From contig NZ_AMRK01000009.1 in assembly GCF_000299875.1 (NCBI RefSeq), positions 1-64,000 of the forward strand: a DNA stretch of 64,000 nucleotides. Direction: 5' to 3'. The notes beneath the pieces were generated by a model. The model did not search any database. It was not told the DNA's origin and saw nothing but the letters and a program-made list of their open reading frames with translations. Positions 54,023 to 62,307 of the stretch are shown one piece after another; position 1 is the first letter of the stretch, and each line of letters begins with the position of its first letter. Source of the stretch: Celeribacter baekdonensis B30. GTDB taxonomy: Bacteria; Pseudomonadota; Alphaproteobacteria; Rhodobacterales; Rhodobacteraceae. The position numbers were made by a program, and so were the translations under genes.

Positions 54023-54943
54023 CTAAAACGCCCCGATATATCGAGGGGCGAGGCGAATGATATATTCTTCCTCATCGCGCGGCTCGACCCGCCAGCCCTC
54101 GTAAATCAATTCCAGCCGTTGGTTTAAAAAACTGGCCGCATCACCGGGAGCCGCTTTGAGATCAAAGGGGCGATCCATACCTGTCTCGATCAACGCGCGG
54201 ACCTGATCGGCGCCGCGACCAAAACCACGGATGCCGCGCGGAATGCGTTCGTCCCTTGTCCGTGCGCGCCGTGTTGCGATGCGCGCGTCATGGGCCAGCG
54301 TGTCGTAATGCGATTGCCACAGTGCGCTGTCCAACAGTTTCAAATGCGCCAACATCAACGCGCTATCCACTTTGAATTTTGTGTGCTTGAGGGAATGCCC
54401 GCCGGGCATCATTTCGACCGGCGCTGTGATGATGCAGGGTTTACAAAACCGCGCGCGCAAAACGGCATAGGGCGCCTGTTCAGACAGAGGCTTGTCCCAA
54501 TCCAGTCCCGCAAGATTGTTTTGGTCGCCATTCAGGGGCAGGACGTCATAGCCGACAGGGGCAAAATGGCCCTGATCCGCCAAAGACAGCAAATACTCTT
54601 TGCGGTCCGTGCCCACCTCGGGGTCCAGGACGATCAACTCATCGACGTCGTTGACCTGAACAACCTTGTAATATTCCAACAGGCCGGAGGCGTAGTTGGA
54701 CAGGAACCGCCACCGGATCGCATCGAATTCCGCGTTGAATTCGCGCGGCAGGGTGATGTAATTTGTGCCCTCTGCGACGGCGGCTTGTGCCGGATCATCG
54801 CCGTGAGAAATGACAAACAGGTTTTCGCGGCCATAAGCGGCGGCGTTATGCTCGACCCATTTTTTGAGAAGTACGGGAGAATTCCATGCCATCGTGACTG
54901 CAGCAACTTTATTCGGTTTCACGTCAATCCCTTCTGTTCTCAA
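54023..54943 (-). CDS. Glycosyltransferase family 2/92-like protein
   Basis: A 306-residue protein resembling small bacterial glycosyltransferases. VAAVTMAWNSPVLLKKWVEH begins it, VVQVNDVDELIVLDPEV has a DxD-type metal motif, and MPGGHSLKHTKFKVDSALMLAHLKL resembles the acceptor part of this family. No signal peptide or membrane helix. Likely decorates a surface or exopolysaccharide, though no polysaccharide genes are adjacent. Divergent to the DUF2161 gene. Confidence 0.78.
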   Translation of the reverse strand: MRTEGIDVKPNKVAAVTMAWNSPVLLKKWVEHNAAAYGRENLFVISHGDDPAQAAVAEGTNYITLPREFNAEFDAIRWRFLSNYASGLLEYYKVVQVNDVDELIVLDPEVGTDRKEYLLSLADQGHFAPVGYDVLPLNGDQNNLAGLDWDKPLSEQAPYAVLRARFCKPCIITAPVEMMPGGHSLKHTKFKVDSALMLAHLKLLDSALWQSHYDTLAHDARIATRRARTRDERIPRGIRGFGRGADQVRALIETGMDRPFDLKAAPGDAASFLNQRLELIYEGWRVEPRDEEEYIIRLAPRYIGAF

Positions 54944-55041
54944 ATGCGAGGCGATATCTTATGAGCGCAGATATAGCAGAAGTTCCCGATGAGGAATTCG
55001 TTAGTTGCCGGAATGGGGTGTGAATTGGAGGGGATACCGTC

Positions 55042-55704
55042 ATGACCCTGAAAGAAACCGATCTTTATTCGCCCGTCAAAGCCCATTTCGAGGGGCTTGG
55101 TTATGACGTGAAAGCCGAGGTCAGGGGCGCCGATGTGATGGCGGTGAAACCAGATGAGGCCCCGGTGATCATTGAGCTGAAGACCGGGTTTTCGCTGATT
55201 CTGTTGCAACAGGGCATAGCCCGTCAGGCGTTGACTGATCGGGTCTACCTTGCCGTGCCGCGGTGGAAGGGCAAGGCGGGCTGGCGGATGTTCAAAGGCA
55301 ATCTCGCGCTGTGCAAACGTCTGGGGCTTGGGGTGATCTCGGTGAATGTGGCGGAGCAGGCGGTGCAGGTGCATCACGATCCCCGGCCCTTTGTGCCGCG
55401 TAAGAACAAGGCCAAGTCTGCCAAACTGGTCAAAGAATTTGCGACCCGCGAGGGCGATCCTAACCTTGGTGGCACCCCGGCAGGTGGGCGGGTGACGAGT
55501 TATCGCCAAAACGCCGTGCGCTGTCGGGCGCATCTTTTGGAACATGGGCCGAGCAAAGGTCATGTGGTGGCAAAAGCCACAGGGGTGGCTCAGGCGACTC
55601 GGATCATGGCCGACAATCACTATGGCTGGTTTATGCGTGCCTCTCTCGGCGTCTATGCGCTCACAGATGCGGGCTTGAATGTGGAAATACCTTTGAAATC
55701 CTAG
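55042..55704 (+). CDS. DUF2161 protein with PD-(D/E)XK nuclease-like fold
   Basis: A 220-residue protein of the alphaproteobacterial DUF2161 family. The N-terminal half has the PD-(D/E)XK pattern: D31 in EVRGADVMAVKPD, then E45-x-K47 in PVIIELKTG. The C-terminal part (VTSYRQNAVRCRAHLLEHGP ... YGWFMRASLGVYALTDAG) looks like a helix-turn-helix. A nuclease core joined to a DNA-binding-like domain suggests DNA handling or repair, but the function is not established. Confidence 0.82.
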   Translation: MTLKETDLYSPVKAHFEGLGYDVKAEVRGADVMAVKPDEAPVIIELKTGFSLILLQQGIARQALTDRVYLAVPRWKGKAGWRMFKGNLALCKRLGLGVISVNVAEQAVQVHHDPRPFVPRKNKAKSAKLVKEFATREGDPNLGGTPAGGRVTSYRQNAVRCRAHLLEHGPSKGHVVAKATGVAQATRIMADNHYGWFMRASLGVYALTDAGLNVEIPLKS

Positions 55705-55806
55705 AGTTTATTGCAAAATTGCACCGTGGGCGCACCGGTGGTTTCGCCATTGGTCGCCAAGCAATTTGAGCGCAGGCTTTGGCATAAATTTTTCAAATCA
55801 CGGCTG

Positions 55807-55835
55807 TTGACAGCTCTCCTTGTCCTCCCTAACTA
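55807..55835 (+). promoter_or_regulatory. groESL promoter
   Basis: TTGACA (55807-55812) and TAACTA (55830-55835) separated by 17 bp give a strong housekeeping promoter. The CIRCE element starts 7 bp downstream. Confidence 0.75.
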
Positions 55836-55842
55836 TGCAGCG

Positions 55843-55869
55843 TTGTCACTCACAGGCAGTGAGTGCTAA
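55843..55869. promoter_or_regulatory. CIRCE element (HrcA operator) of groESL
   Basis: TTGTCACTC - 9 bp - GAGTGCTAA matches the CIRCE consensus TTAGCACTC-N9-GAGTGCTAA with two changes in the left arm. It overlaps the expected start of transcription, as needed for HrcA repression. Confidence 0.9.
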
Positions 55870-55937
55870 CGCAAGATTTACGCCCACCCAAAGAGGTGGT
55901 GCTGACAACTGAAACTTTGAGCAAGGGAGCCTCGAAG

Positions 55938-56225
55938 ATGGCATTTAAACCGCTGCATGACCGCGTTGTAGTTCGTCGCGTTGAAGGCGATGAAAAAACC
56001 AAGGGCGGCCTGATCATCCCCGATAGCGCAAAAGAAAAACCGGCCGAAGGCGAAATCGTCTCCGTTGGTGAAGGCGCACGTAAAGACAGCGGCGAGTTGA
56101 TCGCGCCGAGCGTCAAAGCAGGTGACATCGTTCTGTTCGGCAAATGGTCCGGCACCGAAATCACCGTTGAGGGCGAAGAACTGCTCATCATGAAAGAGTC
56201 GGACATTCTCGGCATCATCGCCTGA
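55938..56225 (+). CDS. groES: Co-chaperonin GroES (Hsp10)
   Basis: A 95-residue GroES. It begins [20 protein letters not shown] and contains the mobile loop [19 protein letters not shown] and the closing [28 protein letters not shown]. It forms the heptameric lid of GroEL. ATG 55938 follows GCAAGGGAGC; an in-frame start at 55863 would fall inside the CIRCE element. Co-transcribed with groEL 42 bp downstream. Confidence 0.97.
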   Translation: MAFKPLHDRVVVRRVEGDEKTKGGLIIPDSAKEKPAEGEIVSVGEGARKDSGELIAPSVKAGDIVLFGKWSGTEITVEGEELLIMKESDILGIIA

Positions 56226-56252
56226 GATCGCCCCCCTTTTCCTTTCACCTGA

Positions 56253-57911
<1,659 letters not shown>

Positions 57912-58210
57912 GGGATTTCCACTCGGAAATCGCTTGGTCTCAGCCCAATCGCTAAATCATCTAAGGGTCGCTTTCGGGCGGCCCTTATCTCTTTGTCCGG
58001 GTTGGTTCTGGTGCGGGCACCAAAGATGTGGGGCGCGTTAAGTGCGGTGGGGGCGAAAAAACTTTCTTGATGCCATATGTCGCACCCTGCCTGCCCAGAA
58101 AAACAACATATTCGCCTCAGTCCTATGATTTTACAAAGATAAGCCAGTTGCCGCTTGCATGCCCCGTGCTCGCCCTGCAAAGTTTTAACAACCCTTTTAG
58201 AGATATAGAC

Positions 58211-58711
58211 ATGTTCTTGCGCCCCCTGACCTCTGACGATGATTTGCCGCTGTCCATCTTGTTGGACGGCACTTTCGGCGGGCCGGAGATGTACCGATTT
58301 GCTCTGGCATTGCGTCAGGAAGACGCGGTCGCGATGGAGCGCGTGGCAGTCGAAGACGGGCGGATTATCGGTTATATTTGTTGCGCACGCATGATTGTGC
58401 CGCAAGATTGGTGGGCGCTGTCGATTTTGGCGGTTTCTCCCAACCGTCACAAACGTGGGATGGGGCGTGAATTGGTGACCCGTGGCATGAACCATGCCAA
58501 GCGCGAAGGCGCCAAAGCCGTGGTCGTTGTCGGTGACCCGGCCTATTTCCACCGGGTTGGGTTTTCAACGCTGGCGGCATCGCGTTTGGAAACGCCTTTT
58601 GCCTCCGAATACACCTCGCTCTATCCGATTGCGCCGGGCACCGGGATGCAATCTGAGCGATTGATCTACCCTAATGCCTACACGCGTCTCAATGAGAACC
58701 TTGTCACCTAA
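58211..58711 (+). CDS. GNAT-family N-acetyltransferase (YhbS-like)
   Basis: A 166-residue acetyltransferase. LSILAVSPNRHKRGMGRELV is the acetyl-CoA-binding block and VVVVGDPAYFHRVGFS the following strand-turn. The start is ATG 58211 (MFLRPLTSDDDLPLSIL); the open frame reaches back to 58028, but the extra residues look non-coding. Related to the GNAT at 52436-52915. It converges with purK 6 bp away. Confidence 0.87.
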   Translation: MFLRPLTSDDDLPLSILLDGTFGGPEMYRFALALRQEDAVAMERVAVEDGRIIGYICCARMIVPQDWWALSILAVSPNRHKRGMGRELVTRGMNHAKREGAKAVVVVGDPAYFHRVGFSTLAASRLETPFASEYTSLYPIAPGTGMQSERLIYPNAYTRLNENLVT

Positions 58712-58717
58712 AGCGGT

Positions 58718-59812
58718 TTAGCTCGCAGGCCCCAAGACCGTGTTCACATGGCCCATTTTACGGCCCGGTTTCGCATCCGCTTTGCCATAAAGGTGGATCG
58801 CGACAGCGCTGTTTTTGGCAAACTCGGGCATGCGGTCCACATCGTCGCCGATGAGATTGAGCATCTCCACATTGGAGTGGCGCGTTCCGTCGCCCAAGGG
58901 CCAACCGACCACGGCGCGGATATGTTGTTCGAACTGATCAATCACACAGCCGTTTTGGGTCCAATGGCCCGAATTGTGCACGCGCGGCGCGACTTCATTG
59001 ACCACAAGCCCTTGCGGTGTGACAAAGAGTTCGACCCCCATGACGCCGACATAATCCAGCGCATTCAATATTTTAGCGGCCAAAAGCACAGCGTCGGTGC
59101 GTTGGGCGGGGGAGAGGCGTGCGGGCACGGTGGTGGTGTGCAAAATGCCGTTTATGTGAACGTTTTCACCCGGATCAAAACAGGAAATATCTCCCGCCTG
59201 ACCGCGTGCGGCAATCACAGACACTTCATGGGTGAAACTGACAAAGCCTTCCAAAACTGCCGAAGCGCCTGCCATATCGGCCAGCGCTTGCGGGGCATCG
59301 TCGGGCGACATGATCCGCGCCTGACCTTTGCCGTCATAGCCAAAGCGGCGGGTTTTCAGGATGGCGGGGGTGCCAATTTCGGCAATGGCTTCGGCCAAAT
59401 CGACCGCGTCATCGACGGCGGCAAAGGGGGCAACCGTCAGGCCCAAACCCGACAAAAATGCCTTTTCCGACAAACGGTCTTGCGACACGGCCAAGGCTTT
59501 GCGGTTTGGGCGGATCGGAACGATGGATTCGATCAGATCAAGCGCCGACGTTGGCACGTTTTCGAACTCATAGGTCACCACATCGACCGACTGCGCGAAT
59601 GTTTTCAATGCCTCGACGTCGTCATAGCCAGCCTGGACATGAGCGTTGGCGACATGGGAGGCCGGGCAATCGCCGCCGGGTTCGAACACGCAGGTTTTGA
59701 ATCCCAGACGGGAGGCGGCGACCGACAACATGCGGCCCAGTTGACCACCGCCAAGAATGCCGATGGTTGCGCCAGAGGGAAGAGGGGCGGGGAGGGGGGT
59801 CACATCAGTCAT
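58718..59812 (-). CDS. purK: N5-carboxyaminoimidazole ribonucleotide synthase
   Basis: A 364-residue ATP-grasp enzyme that carboxylates AIR with bicarbonate. [19 protein letters not shown] starts the PreATP-grasp domain, [17 protein letters not shown] is the ATP-grasp core, [16 protein letters not shown] follows, and [16 protein letters not shown] carries the Mg/ATP site. ATG 59812 lies inside the purE end (8-bp overlap). purE and purK form one unit giving the two-step route to CAIR. Confidence 0.96.
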   Translation of the reverse strand: MTDVTPLPAPLPSGATIGILGGGQLGRMLSVAASRLGFKTCVFEPGGDCPASHVANAHVQAGYDDVEALKTFAQSVDVVTYEFENVPTSALDLIESIVPIRPNRKALAVSQDRLSEKAFLSGLGLTVAPFAAVDDAVDLAEAIAEIGTPAILKTRRFGYDGKGQARIMSPDDAPQALADMAGASAVLEGFVSFTHEVSVIAARGQAGDISCFDPGENVHINGILHTTTVPARLSPAQRTDAVLLAAKILNALDYVGVMGVELFVTPQGLVVNEVAPRVHNSGHWTQNGCVIDQFEQHIRAVVGWPLGDGTRHSNVEMLNLIGDDVDRMPEFAKNSAVAIHLYGKADAKPGRKMGHVNTVLGPAS

Positions 59813-60290
59813 CCGTGGGCTCATCCGGGATAGAGGCAGAGAGGGCGTCGCGCCACGCATCCAGGCGCACGGCCAAACCCGCATCGGTGATCGCCAAAAT
59901 GCCCGCGGCCATCAGGCCGGCATTGGCTGCGCCCGCTTCGCCAATCGCCATGGTGGCGACCGGAAAGCCCTTGGGCATTTGAACGATGGAATAGAGGCTG
60001 TCGACCCCAGACAAAGCGCGGGTTTGAACCGGCACGCCGACCACGGGGATGCGGGTTTTCGACGCCATCATACCGGGTAAATGCGCCGCCCCACCGGCCC
60101 CAGCAATGATCACTTTGAGACCCCGGTCTGCGGCCTCTTTGCCATAGCTCCAAAGCCGGTCCGGCGTGCGGTGGGCCGAGACGATTTTTGCCTCATAAGA
60201 GATGCCCAATTCGTCCAGAATTTCCGCTGCGCGTTTCATGGTCGGCCAATCGGATTGGCTGCCCATAATGATGCCGACGTCGACGCTCAT
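59805..60290 (-). CDS. purE: N5-carboxyaminoimidazole ribonucleotide mutase
   Basis: A 161-residue class I Pur[54 protein letters not shown] and [20 protein letters not shown] are the conserved phosphate and substrate loops, including the active-site His in SAHR. It converts N5-CAIR to CAIR. It overlaps purK downstream. The 99-bp gap upstream separates it from the YdcH gene on the same strand. Confidence 0.97.
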   Translation of the reverse strand: MSVDVGIIMGSQSDWPTMKRAAEILDELGISYEAKIVSAHRTPDRLWSYGKEAADRGLKVIIAGAGGAAHLPGMMASKTRIPVVGVPVQTRALSGVDSLYSIVQMPKGFPVATMAIGEAGAANAGLMAAGILAITDAGLAVRLDAWRDALSASIPDEPTDD

Positions 60291-60389
60291 ATGATTGATC
60301 CCTCAGAAGATAGGTTCGCGATGTGTTGCACTCGCCCGCCTTATAACGTGCAGCCGATTTTTCGCAACGGGACGTTTGGAAAAGCCGCT

Positions 60390-60608
60390 TCAGGCGATGA
60401 TATCTGGAGTGACTTCATCTTCGATGACCGCGATCCGGTCCTTGAGCGACAGCTTTTGCTTTTTCATTCGCTGAAGCCGCAGGGCATCCAAATGACCGGT
60501 TTGCTGCATCGCTTCAATGGCGGCATCAAGATCACGATGTTCGCGTTTGAGCACTTCAAGTTTCACCCGAAGCACGTCGTTATGATCCATTCGGTTGGAC
60601 ACGTTCAT
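60390..60608 (-). CDS. YdcH-family (DUF465) small coiled-coil protein
   Basis: A 72-residue protein. VLRVKLEVLKREHRDLDAAIEAM and LRLQRMKKQKLSLKDRIAVIED form the two-helix hairpin of the DUF465/YdcH family. Role unknown; likely a small dimeric helical protein. ATG 60608 gives the normal family length; a much longer open frame continues upstream without homology. Confidence 0.88.
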   Translation of the reverse strand: MNVSNRMDHNDVLRVKLEVLKREHRDLDAAIEAMQQTGHLDALRLQRMKKQKLSLKDRIAVIEDEVTPDIIA

Positions 60609-60722
60609 CGCGTTGTCTCTATCTGTTTTTCTGGTCTGTTGTCGCCGCCAATATTGCGGGCGCACGGTCTGTTTCAACTCTACTCCTAAACTTTCAAAAC
60701 TCAAAGCACTCTGCTCGCCTCT

Positions 60723-60750
60723 CTTGAAGCCCGCGTTGCAACTCCCATAT
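60723..60750 (+). promoter_or_regulatory. Probable RpoH (sigma32) heat-shock promoter of hsp20
   Basis: CTTGAAG at 60723-60729 and CTCCCATAT at 60742-60750 match the sigma32 consensus elements CTTGAAA and CCCCATNT, with 13 bp between the CTTGAA and CTCCCATAT boxes, about 70 bp upstream of the hsp20 start. Confidence 0.65.
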
Positions 60751-60758
60751 CTTAACCA

Positions 60759-60783
60759 AAGGGCCGCCGCTTTTGGGGCCCTT
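60759..60783 (+). promoter_or_regulatory. Leader hairpin in the hsp20 mRNA
   Basis: AAGGGCC (60759-60765) and GGCCCTT (60777-60783) form a 7-bp stem at the expected 5' end of the hsp20 transcript. It may act in an RNA-thermometer-like leader; it does not cover the ribosome binding site itself. Confidence 0.4.
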
Positions 60784-60818
60784 GATGGAACACAGTCGCT
60801 TCTGGGAGAGGACGTGTA

Positions 60819-61232
60819 ATGACGAAAGTAAGTTTTGGCGCCCATCCGTTTTTATTGGGCTTCGACCAATTGGAACGTTTGGTGGAACGCACCGCAAAAT
60901 CGGACGCGGGGGCTTATCCGCCTTATAATATTGAACAATCCTCCGATCACACCTATCGGATCACCCTTGCCGTGGCTGGGTTTTCGGATGCAGACCTGTC
61001 GATCACGCTGGAGGACCGGCAATTGGTTGTGCGTGGACGCCAAGCCGAGGATGCGGAGACGCGGGTTTTCCTACATCGTGGCATCGCGGGCCGTCAGTTT
61101 CAGCGTGCTTTCGTGTTGGCCGATGGGGTCGAAGTCACCGGTGCGTCAACGGAAAACGGGCTATTGCACATAGATCTCAATCGCGCCGTGGCCGAAAGCG
61201 TTGTTCAAACCATTCAAATACGGAAGGGATAA
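60819..61232 (+). CDS. Hsp20 / alpha-crystallin family small heat-shock protein
   Basis: A 137-residue IbpA-like chaperone. FDQLERLVERTAKS is in the N-terminal arm, the alpha-crystallin domain runs about 38-130 (PPYNIEQSSDHTYRITLAVAGFS ... DRQLVVRGRQ), and GIAGRQFQRAFVLADGVEV and NGLLHIDL are the conserved strands. It binds unfolding proteins in heat stress. ATG 60819 has GGGAGAGGACG in front. A sigma32-like promoter lies upstream and a DUF1150 gene begins 4 bp after the stop. Confidence 0.94.
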   Translation: MTKVSFGAHPFLLGFDQLERLVERTAKSDAGAYPPYNIEQSSDHTYRITLAVAGFSDADLSITLEDRQLVVRGRQAEDAETRVFLHRGIAGRQFQRAFVLADGVEVTGASTENGLLHIDLNRAVAESVVQTIQIRKG

Positions 61233-61236
61233 GCCC

Positions 61237-61476
61237 ATGAATGCTTCATACCCACATTTCCCGGCGGCAGGCGTCGGATCAGAGGAAAAAATTGTCTATG
61301 TACGTCCCGTTGCCGTGTCTGATTTGCCCAAAGAGGTGCAAAGTCAGGCCGAGGGTCTCGACCATATCTATTCGGTGAATGACGCTGAGGGCACACGGCT
61401 TGCGCTTGTTGCCAATCTTCCTTTGGCTTTCGCTTTGGCGCGTGAACATGACTACGCGCCGGTGAATGTGCACTAA
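61237..61476 (+). CDS. DUF1150 family protein
   Basis: A 79-residue protein of the alphaproteobacterial DUF1150 family. IVYVRPVAVSDLPKEVQSQA and DHIYSVNDAEGTRLALVANLPLAFALAREHDYAPVNVH cover nearly the whole domain. Its coupling to hsp20 (4-bp gap) suggests a helper role in the heat-shock response; the function is not established. Confidence 0.9.
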   Translation: MNASYPHFPAAGVGSEEKIVYVRPVAVSDLPKEVQSQAEGLDHIYSVNDAEGTRLALVANLPLAFALAREHDYAPVNVH

Positions 61477-61477
61477 A

Positions 61478-61519
61478 GCGCTTTTGCTTTTGATCTGATT
61501 AAGATCAGGAGCAAAGCGC
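61478..61519 (+). terminator. Large hairpin behind DUF1150
   Basis: GCGCTTTTGCTTTTGATCT pairs with AGATCAGGAGCAAAGCGC with one bulge and two mismatches around a GATTA loop, starting one base after the stop codon. It probably ends the hsp20-DUF1150 transcript, although no T-run follows. Confidence 0.55.
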
Positions 61520-61543
61520 CCGCAATTTCGAAGGCGCGTGGGA

Positions 61544-61580
61544 CTTTTGCAAATTTCCTGATTCAGGAAAGATGCAAAAG
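61544..61580. repeat. Symmetric stem-loop with internal loop
   Basis: CTTTTGCA-AA-TTTCCTG-ATT-CAGGAAA-GA-TGCAAAAG: two perfect arms of 8 and 7 bp separated by a symmetric 2-nt internal loop. It lies between the DUF1150 hairpin and the cytochrome b561 leader. It could be an operator, an RNA element or part of a small RNA. Confidence 0.55.
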
Positions 61581-61685
61581 ACTTTAAAGACCCGCATCCT
61601 GCGCCAAACCAGGTAAACCCAAGGTATAGTCCCCCTAAAAAGCCAAAACAGTATTTGCGCTTGGGGGGCTTTTATCCCTATCTCT

Positions 61686-61734
61686 AGGTCAGGCACCACC
61701 GAGCCAGCACGCTCGGTCTTTCCCCAACTGACCT
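61686..61734 (+). promoter_or_regulatory. Nested stem leader of the cytochrome b561 gene
   Basis: Outer stem AGGTCAG / CTGACCT (61686-61692, 61728-61734) encloses inner stem ACCGAGC / GCTCGGT (61698-61704, 61711-61717). The structure ends 15 bases before the ATG, next to GAGAGTGAG, so it may control translation. Confidence 0.45.
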
Positions 61735-61749
61735 GAGAGTGAGCGTCAT

Positions 61750-62232
61750 ATGAAAACCTCCCAATCTTATTCCATGCTGCAAAAGCTGTTGCACTGGGCC
61801 GTCGTTTTGACCTTTGCGTTTAACTATATCGTCTCTGATGGCATGGGGCGTGCGCTTGATGCGTTCTTGAAGACGGGGGTGAATGACACTCTCACCGCCA
61901 AATTCCATGTGATCGTGGGTGTTGTCACGCTTGTCTTGATGATCCTGCGCGTCCTTGTTCGTCTGATCCAAGGCGCGCCCGCCATGCCGCCCGCGCCGCA
62001 CCCTTTGATGGAAAAAGCCGCGCAACTCGTGCATGTCGGTCTGTATGCGACCATGATCCTGACGCCAATGGCGGGGGCGTCCGCTTGGTTTCTTGGGGTC
62101 AAGATTGCAGGCGATGTCCATGAGGTTTTGGTCAACCTGACCGTCTTGCTCATCCTCGTTCACGTCGCGGCGGCGCTCTATCATCAGTTCATTTTGAAAG
62201 ACAATCTGCTCAAACGGATGTCACTGCGCTGA
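61750..62232 (+). CDS. Cytochrome b561-family membrane protein
   Basis: A 160-residue inner-membrane dihaem cytochrome b. Four helices start at about 12, 50, 90 and 125. Candidate haem ligands are H15 (LLHWAVV), H53 (KFHVIVG), H95 (LVHVGLY) and H138 (LVHVAAALYH). Transfers electrons in the membrane, for example quinol- or superoxide-linked as in E. coli CybB. A nested hairpin sits in its leader and a perfect terminator follows it. Confidence 0.9.
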   Translation: MKTSQSYSMLQKLLHWAVVLTFAFNYIVSDGMGRALDAFLKTGVNDTLTAKFHVIVGVVTLVLMILRVLVRLIQGAPAMPPAPHPLMEKAAQLVHVGLYATMILTPMAGASAWFLGVKIAGDVHEVLVNLTVLLILVHVAAALYHQFILKDNLLKRMSLR

Positions 62233-62253
62233 GATCTCTCGCGCTGATTACGC

Positions 62254-62286
62254 AAAAAGCCCCGATCCTCAGGACCGGGGCTTTTT
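62254..62286. terminator. Bidirectional terminator between cytochrome b561 and sat-cysC
   Basis: AAAAAGCCCCG and CGGGGCTTTTT form a perfect 11-bp stem, with an inner TCC/GGA pairing and T-runs on both strands, between convergent genes. Confidence 0.9.
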
Positions 62287-62307
62287 CATGACAAAGGCGT
62301 TGGGTTG

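Noticed and set aside
57963-57986. Strong groEL terminator
   Set aside because: AAGGGTCGC/GCGGCCCTT has a mismatch and no proper T-run, so I did not list it as a separate terminator.
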